61,342 nucleotides of DNA, taken from Syntrophobacterales bacterium. Lineage in GTDB: Bacteria > Desulfobacterota > Desulfobaccia > Desulfobaccales > 0-14-0-80-60-11. The notes beneath the pieces are model-generated. The model did no database searches, had not been told where the DNA came from, and was given only the letters and a program-made list of their open reading frames with translations. Shown one piece after another: positions 10,682-18,602 of this stretch. The DNA lies in assembly GCA_023512475.1 (NCBI GenBank), contig JAILZL010000016.1, forward strand, positions 1 through 61,342, read 5' to 3'. Both the position numbers and the translations under genes were made by a program. Position 1 is the stretch's first letter. Every line of letters starts with the position of its first letter.

Positions 10682-11662
10682 ATGCGGCCCCACATCCCCC
10701 CCCTGTGCGCCCTCGTGCTGCTGACCCTTGTGAGCCCGCTGGCGGCCGGCCCCCCTCCCCTGCCCTTGTATGCCGCCCTGGGAGGCGGGGTGGAGGAGGT
10801 GGTGGTGGAGCGGAGCATCCACCTGAGCCACCTGGCCTTGCGCAAGGGAGTCCGCTGGCAGGTGCTGGCCCGACACAACGGCCTTTCCGAACCCTACCGG
10901 CTGAAAAAGGGCATGACCCTGACCGTGAACAACACCCACATCATCCCCACGGAGCTCAGCCAGGGGCTTCTCATCAACCTGCCGGAGCTGATGCTCTATC
11001 ATTTTGCAGAGGGCGTCTATCAGCGGCGCTACGCCCTGGCGGTGGGACGCCGGAGCTGGCCCACCCCCACCGGGGAGTACCGCATCGTCAACAAGGCCCG
11101 GAACCCCACCTGGATCGTGCCCGCCTCCATCCGGGAGGAAATGGCCGACAGCGGCCGGGAGGTGTTGGAGCGGGTGCCTCCGGGTCCCAACAACCCCCTG
11201 GGGGAATACTGGCTGGGGACCTCCGCCCCCGGGGTGGGCATCCACGCCACCAACCGCCCCTGGTCCATCGGCACCTCCGCCTCCCACGGCTGCATCCGCA
11301 TGCTCCCCGAGGAGATCGCCCAGCTCTTCCCCCAGGTGGAGGTGGGCACCCCGGTGAAGATCATCTACCGGCCCATCAAGCTGGCCCTGGTGGCGGGCCG
11401 GGTCTATCTGGAGGTGCATCCCGACATTTACGGCCGGGAGAAAAGGCCCCTGGAGACGGTGAAACATCTGGCCGCCGCCCATAACCTGACAGCCCAGATC
11501 GACTGGGACAAGGCGGCCCAGGTGGTGAAAGCCCGGGAGGGCATCGCCACGGATGTCTCCCTGAGCCCGGCGCCGGGAGCCGACCGCGCCACGGCGGAAG
11601 CCCCTCCCCCCCGGGAAATGGGCCTTTGGCCTTTACAGCGCCAAGACCGGAAGGTAGAATGA
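10682..11662 (+). CDS. L,D-transpeptidase with LysM-like N-terminus
   Basis: Secreted YkuD-family enzyme of 326 residues, expected to make 3-3 cross-links in peptidoglycan or attach envelope proteins. A signal peptide (residues 1-22, ending LAAG) precedes a LysM-like segment (about 48-80, with LARHNGL and LKKGMTL). The YkuD domain starts near 95 and carries PTPTGEYRI, GIHATNRPWSIG and the catalytic SHGCIRM, with Cys204. A C-terminal region beyond the YkuD domain (about 240-326) ends in a Pro/Ala-rich tail. One base separates it from the EEP gene, so dgt, EEP and this gene form one transcription unit. Confidence 0.93.
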   Translation: MRPHIPPLCALVLLTLVSPLAAGPPPLPLYAALGGGVEEVVVERSIHLSHLALRKGVRWQVLARHNGLSEPYRLKKGMTLTVNNTHIIPTELSQGLLINLPELMLYHFAEGVYQRRYALAVGRRSWPTPTGEYRIVNKARNPTWIVPASIREEMADSGREVLERVPPGPNNPLGEYWLGTSAPGVGIHATNRPWSIGTSASHGCIRMLPEEIAQLFPQVEVGTPVKIIYRPIKLALVAGRVYLEVHPDIYGREKRPLETVKHLAAAHNLTAQIDWDKAAQVVKAREGIATDVSLSPAPGADRATAEAPPPREMGLWPLQRQDRKVE

Positions 11663-11977
11663 GGGGGCCGGCAAGGGCAGGCGGCTCGCTCTCGGTTCCT
11701 ACTCCTTTCCGAGCGCGGCCAAAGGTGGGAGCAGCCGGCTCCCTGAATCGCCCCGGCGTGGGCGCTTTCCCCTCTAAGGCCCGGGGTGGGGACAGGGGGA
11801 GGGGCGGTCAGGGACCGGGCCCCGGCCCCTGGGGGGCACCGCTTGCAACTGATATGTCTGCTGTGCCGCCTCATTGCCGGCATTGCGCTTGGCCCTCTGT
11901 CCCCCGGAGGCACGCTTGCCATGCTATCACCCTGAAGGTCAGCCGGGAGGGAATTTCTCCCCGGCGATGGGGTTGCC
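11663..11977. other. GC-rich spacer without a recognised gene
   Basis: 315 nt of GC-rich, low-complexity sequence. I see no coding pattern, no clear promoter and no terminator hairpin followed by a T run. Confidence 0.5.
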
Positions 11978-12229
11978 ATGGAACGGAAACACCCCGATCC
12001 CCAGGCGGTGCGGGAAGAAAACCGCAAGCTGCGCTATCTGAAATTTCTGGTGGACCTGGCTCTCCAGGAAATCCGGGCCGGCCGCTACACCCACGAAGAG
12101 GCCACCCGGGTGGTGGAGAATGTCCGGGCCCAGGCCCTCAAGCTTTTCCCCGGCCGAGAGACCGCCTTTGAGGTGATCTATCGTCCCCGTTTCCAGCGGG
12201 CCATCGCCGAGACCTTTTGTCTGCATTAA
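11978..12229 (+). CDS. Small helical protein of unknown function
   Basis: 83 residues, charged and predicted mostly helical: MERKHPDPQAVREENRKLRY, then KFLVDLALQEIRAGRYTHEE, then VVENVRAQALKLFPGRETAF, ending ETFCLH. No signal peptide or membrane segment. I do not recognise the family. Its amino acid composition and the close spacing (21 nt) to the next gene support it as real. The ATG lacks an ideal binding site (only GATGGGG upstream). Confidence 0.6.
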   Translation: MERKHPDPQAVREENRKLRYLKFLVDLALQEIRAGRYTHEEATRVVENVRAQALKLFPGRETAFEVIYRPRFQRAIAETFCLH

Positions 12230-12250
12230 CCAAGGAAGGATTCCTGTCCT

Positions 12251-12802
12251 ATGCCCCTAAGATATCTGTCGTGGTGCCTGATGGTGTTTTTCCTCGGCCT
12301 CCCTTTCAGCCCGGCCCTGGGCCAGTCCCCCCCGCCCCCGGCCGCCAGCCCTCCCGCGGCGCCGGCCTGCGGCCCCGATCACACCATCATCTACAAGCGG
12401 GCCGTGAGCCTGTTGGACAGCGCTGAGAAGAAGCTGAACGCCAAGTACACCGCCGAAGCCAAGGCCCTGCTCAAAGAGGCCAACGCCCTGTTCACCATCC
12501 TCACCAAGGAGTGCGGCCCCAGCCAGTCGGAGCGGCTCCTCACGGAAAAGGAGTTGCAGCAGGAGGCCATCAACAAGAAGCTTTCCGAGGATGCCCTGGC
12601 CACCTCCGAGCGGCTGCTCAAGACCGCCGCGGAGAAGGAAAAGCAGGCGGAGCAGTTGGAGCACCAGGGGAAAAACGACGCCAGCCTCGCCCTGCAGCGG
12701 CAGGCCAAGGCGGAGTATGAGCTGGCCCACCTCCAGGCCGTCAAGGCCCAGCTCTACGCTCTGCGCAATCAGCAGATGATCTTCCAGTACCTGCGGAAGT
12801 GA
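12251..12802 (+). CDS. Secreted coiled-coil protein of unknown function
   Basis: 183 residues. A signal peptide (about 1-25, LGLPFSPALGQ) is followed by a Pro/Ala-rich linker and then a long, highly charged helical region (about 50-175) rich in Lys, Glu, Ala and Leu, suggesting a coiled coil in the periplasm. One cysteine lies in PACGPDH and a second in TKECGPSQ; they might pair. An AAGGAAGGATTCC stretch upstream gives a binding site. No enzyme motif is visible and no family is recognised. It follows the 83-residue gene by 21 nt. Confidence 0.7.
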   Translation: MPLRYLSWCLMVFFLGLPFSPALGQSPPPPAASPPAAPACGPDHTIIYKRAVSLLDSAEKKLNAKYTAEAKALLKEANALFTILTKECGPSQSERLLTEKELQQEAINKKLSEDALATSERLLKTAAEKEKQAEQLEHQGKNDASLALQRQAKAEYELAHLQAVKAQLYALRNQQMIFQYLRK

Positions 12803-12826
12803 GGGGCGGCCCCGGGCCGGCAGCTC

Positions 12827-12999
12827 CCTGAGCAGGCGGTTGAAAAACACCTCTCCCCGCAATCTGGGGGGATGAGGCTGACCGATTTCACCAGCTTGCC
12901 GAAGGTAAATCCCATGTCTGGGTTTGGGGGTGCGGGGGAGGAGCAGGGTCTGTGACCCTGCCCCCTTCCCTGAACAACCTTTTTCAACCACCTGTCAGG
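12827..12999. repeat. Intergenic element with inverted-repeat ends, copy B
   Basis: The best-preserved copy of the family, 173 nt. The left end is CCTGAGCAGGCGGTTGAAAA and the right end is TTTTTCAACCACCTGTCAGG; these pair as inverted repeats over about 20 nt. Inside, AGCAGGGTC-tgt-GACCCTGC (12942-12960 region) forms an 8-bp hairpin. Orientation is opposite to copy A. It begins 25 nt after the stop codon at 12802. Confidence 0.75.
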
Positions 13000-13182
13000 C
13001 GGCTGGGGCTCTGGCTCCGGGCTCCGGGGGAAGGCACCCTTCGCCTTGCGCCGGCGGCCGCGGAGGGGCCGTCCCTGCCGGTCCAGGACTGGTACTGCGC
13101 CGGTGAGGGATCCCAACCCGAGCCCCCTCCCCGGCACCCGCCCGGGAGCCTGCGCCGCCGCCCCCCGGAGAGGGATTTTTAT

Positions 13183-13830
13183 ATGGACCTCATCATCCTC
13201 CCGGAAAAGGTGGGCCCCCTGGAAATCCTCACCTATCTGGTGGTCTGCCCTCAGACCGGCGAAGCCCTGGTGGTGGACCCGGGCGGACCGGCCCCGGGCC
13301 TGGCCGCGCACCTGCGCCGCGAGGGCTGGCGGCTCCGCTGGATCCTCAACACCCACGGCCATGCGGACCACACCGCAGGCAATGAGCATTGGGCCGCCGC
13401 CACCGGTGCCCCGGTGGTGATGCACCGCCTGGATTGGGAGTTTTTCCGGCGCCCGAAGATGCAGGAGGAGGCCCGCCGGGAAGGCTTTCCCCCCCTCACC
13501 CGGGTGGACCTGCCGGTGGAGGACGGCCACCGCCTCCCCTTAGGCCATGCAGAGGGGCTGCTGCTGCACACCCCCGGCCACACCCCGGGCTCCTTGTGCC
13601 TGTATTTCCCCGGTCACCTCTTCACCGGCGACACCCTCTTTGTGGAGGCCGCCGGCCGCACCGACCTGCCGGGGGGCTCTCTGGAGGCCCTGCTGCGCTC
13701 CCTGCAGGAAAAGATCCTCCCCCTGCCCGACGACACCCGCATCTGGCCGGGCCACGACTACGGCGGCACCTTCCCCTCCACCCTGGCGGCGGAAAAGGAA
13801 AACAACCCCTACCTCACCGACTTCTTCTAA
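13183..13830 (+). CDS. Metallo-beta-lactamase-fold hydrolase, glyoxalase II-like
   Basis: Cytoplasmic MBL-fold enzyme of 215 residues. The zinc-binding motif NTHGHADHTAGN is complete (HxHxDH), followed by further ligands in HTPGHTPGS, LFTGDTLF and PGHDYGG. This is the pattern of small glyoxalase-II-like or thiolesterase proteins found in many anaerobes; the true substrate is unknown. ATG 13183 follows GGAGAGGGATTTTTAT; the frame is open upstream but runs into repeat copy B, which argues against an earlier start. The gene stands alone between two spacers. Confidence 0.88.
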   Translation: MDLIILPEKVGPLEILTYLVVCPQTGEALVVDPGGPAPGLAAHLRREGWRLRWILNTHGHADHTAGNEHWAAATGAPVVMHRLDWEFFRRPKMQEEARREGFPPLTRVDLPVEDGHRLPLGHAEGLLLHTPGHTPGSLCLYFPGHLFTGDTLFVEAAGRTDLPGGSLEALLRSLQEKILPLPDDTRIWPGHDYGGTFPSTLAAEKENNPYLTDFF

Positions 13831-14012
13831 GCCCCCTGAGGCGCCCCGGCCGGCCCGTCTCTGGCCATGGGCGCAGTTTTAATCCCCTCCTGCCCTGAGG
13901 CCGATAAGTGAGGCAGACACCATCCCCCGGCCTGGGGGAGCAAGCCCCGGGCCGGCGTCCGGGCCCGTCCGGCCCGCGTGCCAGGTCTGGAGCAGAAGGG
14001 AGAATTCGCGCC

Positions 14013-14621
14013 GTGGCCCTGGGCCCCCTCACCCTGGACATCCTCATCGCTGAAGACGACCCCACTCTGAGGGAGGCATTGGCCGGTTTCCTCCGACGCC
14101 GCGGCCACCGGGTCACCTTGGCGCGTCACGGCGGCGAGGCCCTGGCGGCCCTGGAACATGACGACTTCTCGTTAGTGATTACCGACCTCATCATGCCGGT
14201 GGCCGACGGCCTGGAAGTCCTGCGGGCCGCCCGGCGGCGGGAGCCCCCGCCCCTGGTGCTCCTCATGACGGGCTATGCCTCCATTGACAGCGCCATCCAG
14301 GCCATCCGGGAAGGGGCCTACGATTATCTGCGTAAGCCCTTCAAATTACAGGAGATCGAGGTAGCGGTAGCCAATGCCTCCCGTCTGTTGGCCCTGTATC
14401 AGGAAAATCAGACCCTGTTGCGGCGGCTGGAGGACCTCTCGGCCCGGCTCACCGGCCTGAGCCCGGAGGGTCTCACTCAGTCCGGCGCCTCCCCGGCCTC
14501 TGCCACCCCGGAGGCCCCGGCCTCGGCGCCCCGGGACCCGGACCTGGAGCGGCTGCGCCTCCTGTACCAGGAGCGTCTCCTGTCAGAGCCGGAATATCAC
14601 ACTTTGAGACACAAAGTCTGA
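14013..14621 (+). CDS. Receiver-domain protein with SHOCT-like C-terminal tail
   Basis: A response regulator of about 202 residues. The receiver domain (about 8-125) has LIAEDDP acidic pocket, acceptor Asp near 57 in VITDLIMPVADG, MTGYAS and Lys in LRKPFKL. No DNA-binding or enzymatic output follows. After a coiled segment and an Ala/Pro-rich linker the last 25 residues (DLERLRLLYQERLLSEPEYH, then TLRHKV) resemble the short SHOCT motif. I start at GTG 14013, preceded by AAGGGAG; the open frame extends to 13908 with no binding site. Five nucleotides separate it from the HD-GYP gene, so the pair probably act together. Confidence 0.82.
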   Translation: MALGPLTLDILIAEDDPTLREALAGFLRRRGHRVTLARHGGEALAALEHDDFSLVITDLIMPVADGLEVLRAARRREPPPLVLLMTGYASIDSAIQAIREGAYDYLRKPFKLQEIEVAVANASRLLALYQENQTLLRRLEDLSARLTGLSPEGLTQSGASPASATPEAPASAPRDPDLERLRLLYQERLLSEPEYHTLRHKV

Positions 14622-14626
14622 CGCCG

Positions 14627-15424
14627 ATGGCGCGTATGCCTACCCTGATGCATAGCAAACTTCAGGCCATCATGAACGTGGGGCCCATCAAGGCGCCCTT
14701 CTCTCCGAACCTGGCCCCCGCGGCCCACCGGGAGCAGAGGGGAGAGCCCCCCCACAGCCTGGTCTCCCCCCAGGTCAGCGCCACCATTCATGCCCTCCTC
14801 AGGACCCTGGCCGCCCGGGATCCGTATACCGCCCACCATTCCATCCGGGTGACGGAGATTGCCACCTGCTTTGCCCTGCACCTGGGACTGAGCTCCCGGG
14901 AGATCGCCATCCTGCAGAATGGCGTGATTCTCCATGACATCGGCAAAATCGGCATCAGCGATGCCATCCTCCATAAGCCCGGCCTCCTCACCCCGGAGGA
15001 GCGGGCCATCATCACCACCCACCCCCTCATCGGCGAGCTCATCGTCGAGCCCCTGCAGCTTGGCCCCGGCGAGCGGGAGATCATTCTCCTCCACCATGAA
15101 CGCTGGGATGGCACCGGTTATCCCCGGGGAATCGCCGGCCCGGAGATCCCTTTTCTCTGCCGGCTCACCATGCTGGCGGATGTGTATGATGCCATGATCA
15201 GTGACCGCCCCTACCGGCCCCGTTTCCCCATGGCCCAGGCCCTGAGGGAGATCGAAAGCCAGGCCGGCCGCCACTTCGATCCTGAGCTGACCGGGAAATT
15301 TGTGGCCTTCCTGGCCTCCGCTTGGCAGAAGATCCCCGGCGGTCTGCATCTCCCCGCCCGGCCTGCCGTCCCGGCCCCGGAAGGCCGCTCCCGCACCCAG
15401 ACTTCGGTCTCACCCCCCACCTGA
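14627..15424 (+). CDS. HD-GYP domain protein (cyclic-di-GMP phosphodiesterase)
   Basis: 265 residues. The HD-GYP domain (about 45-235) holds DPYTAHHSIRV, ILHDIGKIGI (HD pair near 103), PGLLTPEE, THPLIGELI, LLHHERWDGTGYPRG (GYP near 164) and LADVYDAMISDRPYR. All key metal and GYP residues are present, so hydrolysis of c-di-GMP to pGpG or GMP is expected. The N-terminal 45 residues are low-complexity. The receiver gene just upstream would give a two-protein version of the RpfG-type REC-HD-GYP architecture. No signal peptide, so cytoplasmic. Confidence 0.92.
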   Translation: MARMPTLMHSKLQAIMNVGPIKAPFSPNLAPAAHREQRGEPPHSLVSPQVSATIHALLRTLAARDPYTAHHSIRVTEIATCFALHLGLSSREIAILQNGVILHDIGKIGISDAILHKPGLLTPEERAIITTHPLIGELIVEPLQLGPGEREIILLHHERWDGTGYPRGIAGPEIPFLCRLTMLADVYDAMISDRPYRPRFPMAQALREIESQAGRHFDPELTGKFVAFLASAWQKIPGGLHLPARPAVPAPEGRSRTQTSVSPPT

Positions 15425-17097
15425 CCCCCGGTAAAGTCTAGACTTCATGGGCGGGAGGACCGTTGCCGGAGGAGATTTCCCCCGTGGGAGCCCGGCACGA
15501 CTCCTGCAGGGCAGCATGGGCAGAGGCCGAAGGCCCCCGGATGGCAGTGGGTGCGGGGCTCTGCCCCGGAGGAGAGGGGCGCCCCGATTGCTGGCCATGG
15601 AGGAGGCGTTTGCGTTCTGCCCCGGAGGGGAGGGGAGCCCCGACATCCGGCGTCGCCCTGCCACCTGGGTCTGTCAAGTACTGCGGGAGGCCCACCGCAG
15701 CCGCCCCGGCTTTGCGCCGACTCTGGCAGGGCCCGAAGGGGTCATATCCTGCCCCGGGGCGGCCGGTGGTCCCGGAGGGGCATATGCCAGGGCACCTGCG
15801 CCTCTGGGGTTCCGGACCTGGGTCCGCGGCGTCCCGCCGGGAGGAACCCGCCCGGGCCTCGGGTGACATCAGGAATTCTTTCCGCCCCGTGGGCCAGCGC
15901 GGGCGCCTGGGTTAGCCGCAGCTGTGGGGCAAGGTCTCCTTCATCTTTGGCGGGCCGCGGCGGGACAGGGGTGGCGACCCCCGGGGGCCTCTCTTTCCCA
16001 CGGGATGGGAGGGGGCAAAGTGGGGGTGGTGGGCCGGCCCGGGGGGGCGCGTTTTCTCCCCGCCCGGCGGGGACCGCAGCGGAACAGGGGTGGCGATCAT
16101 TGGGAGGGTCGTTTCTTTCCCATGCGATGGGAGGCCGCAAAAGGAGCGCGCCGGGCCGGAGCGGTCTCGTTTCCTCCTTAGCAGGAGGCTGCGGCTGTCC
16201 GTACGCCTCAGGAGATCCGCCGGCGTTTCTCTTAGGACGGGGGAGGCCGCGGCGGGCTGGAAGAACCTGAGCACCACCGGAGCGTTGTCTTCCGCGGCGG
16301 TGGAAGGCCGCGCCCCGTAAAGGGGCCAGGGGAGAAGGCCCCCAAAACTCGCCGGGAGGGCCCGGTCAGCAGCGGCGCCGCAAGCAGGCCTGCCGGCAGA
16401 AGCAGGCCGCCCACCGGAGAATGGGGGATGGTTGTTTAAGCACCCCCGCCGTCCGGGGAGCTTCCGCCCGAGGGCACCCCGGTCTCCGGGGCGCAGCGCC
16501 GGAGCCGGATCCCACGGTCCGGCCCCGCCCGGTGGCACCTGAAGCCGGTGTTTAGGGGCGCCGGCCCCACAGGCGGCCTACCACGCCCCCTCCCGGCCGC
16601 ACCCGGACCTGAGGCTGCCTTCACCTTCCCGGGGTGATGGCTTCCCTGGGGTATTTACCTCGAAGCAAAGGCCACCGGGGGCTTTTTCCCCTCCGGGCCT
16701 CTGGCCTCCATCTGCCGGGGGTGGACAGAGCAGGCAATGGGTGCACCAGGCGGGAATGCGATGGTTACCGGGGAGCTCTGGCGGGGTATGGGGCCCGGAT
16801 CTGCCCCCATGCTGCCCTCCCTGCCCTCCGCCCGGGGTGGGTGAGGGCCTCAGCCCGGGACTGTGGCCCCCAAGCCCCTTTTCCACCCTCCCCCATCTTT
16901 ATCTCTATCCTCCCCCGGAGACAGAGGGGAGTGCAAGGGGCAGGCGCAGGAGCTCCGGCCAGCCATCCCGGCCCGCTTGGGGGTCGGACGGACCGTCTCC
17001 TTCCCTGGGGTCAGGGCTGGCTGCGACCCGGGGAGCCCGCGGCCCGACGTCGGCGGCCTGTCCGGCCGCTTTCAGGGAGGGCACAGCCCAAGCGCCC
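15425..17097. other. 1.7-kb GC-rich gene-free region
   Basis: No reading frame here has coding-like composition on either strand; the long open frames are Gly/Arg/Pro/Ala-rich artefacts of high GC. 15560-16306 contains a degenerate hairpin array (separate entry). 16440-17097 holds nothing I can name. Confidence 0.6.
15560..16306. repeat. Degenerate array of hairpins at 55-61 nt spacing
   Basis: At least five small hairpins occur at regular spacing: TCCCA/TGGGA at 15996-16010; TCCCCGC/GCGGGGA at 16057-16073; TCCCAT/ATGGGA at 16118-16132; CCTCCT/AGGAGG at 16173-16188; CTTCC/GGAAG at 16289-16306. A weak one lies near 16228. Stem sequences differ but pairing is kept. Several stems are preceded by a pyrimidine-rich CGTTT-like run and followed by GG(A)GGCCGCGG-like sequence. 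Other direct repeats keep the same period: TCTGCCCCGGAGGRGAGGGG at 15560 and 15616, and ACAGGGGTGGCGA at 15965 and 16084 (two periods). Function unknown. Confidence 0.5.
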
Positions 17098-17250
17098 TCA
17101 GACGGAGCTCAGCCGCTGGACGATGCGCTGCCGGAGGCGCCGCTGATCCCGCTGGCGCCGGAGCCGCCACACCAGCCATCCCACCAGTCCCAAAAGCAGG
17201 GAGGGGGCAATGCCGGGGGTATGTGTCAAGGGATTCCACCAGGGGGACAT
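17098..17250 (-). CDS. 50-residue single-pass membrane protein of the polysaccharide operon
   Basis: A short gene with a strong binding site, GGAGGAGGT directly before ATG 17250. The product begins MSPWWNPLTHTP, has one membrane helix (GIAPSLLLGLVGWLVWRL) and then a very basic helical tail (RRQRDQRRLRQRIVQRL). By the positive-inside rule the tail is cytoplasmic. It starts 19 nt after the stop of the M48 gene on the same strand, so it is the last gene of the operon that encodes the GT2 synthase and the TPR-barrel protein. No family is recognised; a small accessory subunit of the membrane synthase is a reasonable guess. Confidence 0.65.
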   Translation of the reverse strand: MSPWWNPLTHTPGIAPSLLLGLVGWLVWRLRRQRDQRRLRQRIVQRLSSV

Positions 17251-17269
17251 ACCTCCTCCAGGGCACGGG

Positions 17270-18580
17270 TTACAAGGGACCCGGGCGCCGATTCAGGTCC
17301 GGCGACTGCAGAAAGACCTCCGCAGCTTTGCCGGCGGTGAAGTAGGACGCCACTTTCTGCAACCGGGCCAGGCGCTCCAGAGGCGCCGGGTGGTGATCCA
17401 GGAAATACGTGCGCTCAAAAGGGTCCTGCACCACCGCGCCCAGCCGTTCCCAGACGGCCAGGCCGCGCTGAAGATTGAAACCCGCCAGATAGGCATACCA
17501 GAGCCCATAGGTGTCGGCTTCCCGCTCGTCCTCCCGGGAGAAGGCGCTCACCACGGCGTCGTCCAGCACCCCCGGCAGGCGCTCCTCCCGCCACACCGCC
17601 CGGCGGAAATTCATCAGTCCCTGGAGGGAGCGGGTGGCGAAGGCCCCGGCCAAGTGCCAGACCTGGCCGGCCAGCCCCCCCACCCGGCGATGACCCGCCC
17701 CCCGGGTCAGGTGGCCGTGCGCCTGGTGCGCCAGCTCATGGCCCACCACCACTGCCAGCTCGTCGTCATTGAGGCAGAAAGACACCAGCCGGCGGGTGAG
17801 GATGACCCGCCCCGGGGCCGCGTAGGCGTTGATGCGGTTATCCTGGGTATCCACCAGGATGGCGTAATCCGCCGGCAGGTGCTGGGGGTAGAGGGTAACC
17901 TTAAACCGCTCGCCCTGCCGCTCCACCAGGAGTTCCACCGGCCCGGTGAGGTAGCGCTCCCGGCTCTCCATGCGGATGTATTTGATCTCCAGCATCAGGG
18001 CCACCAGGACCTCCCCCGGAAGCTGAAAGACCGTCAATTGCTCCGGGGGCTTGCGGCCATACCGGGGCCGGCTGCTCACCCAGAAGGCATCCCGGACCAG
18101 GTCCCGGGCCATCCGAATCTTTTCATCCCAGTCCCGCACCCAGGGGTGGATGGGCCAGTTGTTCACCGCCACCAGCACATCCCCCTGCCGCAGTCCGGCA
18201 TCGTGGGCCGGGGAGGGCTGCCAGACGTTGTCGATCACCACCTTGCCCGATTCGGTGACCCACCAGTCAAAGCCCAAAAAAGGGTAAGTGCGCCCATGAA
18301 TCTGGGGCAGGACCGCCAGCTGCCGCAAAAACACCCGGGACACCCGCTCCAGGGCCCAGGAATTGTGCGGGTGGCGCTGCACTGCCGCCAGCTGCACCTC
18401 CTCCACTTCCTGGGCCGTGGGGGTGGGCCGGGTGACTTCGGCACAGCCGGCCAGCAGCGCCAGCCCCAGGCTCAGGGCCAGACCAACCCCCCGCCCCGCC
18501 CTCCCGGGACCGGTGCCGGGCCGGCCAGGGTCCCCCCGGCCGCCGGCCCCCAAAGCCCTGCCTTGCGGGAAGTCCGACAT
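17270..18580 (-). CDS. M48-family metalloprotease lipoprotein with PDZ-like domain
   Basis: About 436 residues. An Arg/Gly-rich N-terminus leads to a hydrophobic segment ending LALLAGCAE, a lipobox that predicts attachment to a membrane facing the periplasm. A PDZ-like segment follows (about 110-145, GKVVIDNVWQPSPAHDAGLR then QGDVLVAVNN). The peptidase domain carries zinc-binding HELAHQAHGH (about 280) and the third ligand Glu in DEREADTYG. ATG 18580 follows CAGGGTGATCTG; ATG 18598 is possible. It starts 22 nt after the TPR-barrel stop. By analogy with BepA, which polices LptD assembly, it may serve the outer-membrane barrel encoded just upstream; that is inference. Confidence 0.85.
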   Translation of the reverse strand: MSDFPQGRALGAGGRGDPGRPGTGPGRAGRGVGLALSLGLALLAGCAEVTRPTPTAQEVEEVQLAAVQRHPHNSWALERVSRVFLRQLAVLPQIHGRTYPFLGFDWWVTESGKVVIDNVWQPSPAHDAGLRQGDVLVAVNNWPIHPWVRDWDEKIRMARDLVRDAFWVSSRPRYGRKPPEQLTVFQLPGEVLVALMLEIKYIRMESRERYLTGPVELLVERQGERFKVTLYPQHLPADYAILVDTQDNRINAYAAPGRVILTRRLVSFCLNDDELAVVVGHELAHQAHGHLTRGAGHRRVGGLAGQVWHLAGAFATRSLQGLMNFRRAVWREERLPGVLDDAVVSAFSREDEREADTYGLWYAYLAGFNLQRGLAVWERLGAVVQDPFERTYFLDHHPAPLERLARLQKVASYFTAGKAAEVFLQSPDLNRRPGPL

Positions 18581-18602
18581 CAGATCACCCTGACCCATGG
18601 CT

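Noticed and set aside
15551-16270. Protein-coding gene of 239 codons in the GC-rich region
   Set aside because: The translation is Gly/Arg/Pro/Ala-rich low complexity, several other frames are equally open, and no binding site is found.
15560-16306. CRISPR array
   Set aside because: Spacing is suggestive, but CRISPR repeats within an array are nearly identical, and here each hairpin has a different sequence. No cas gene is in the window.
15560-16306. Integron attC sites
   Set aside because: No paired RYYYAAC/GTTRRRY core sites, no cassette genes between the hairpins and no integrase beside them; XerC at 3.5 kb is an ordinary housekeeping recombinase.
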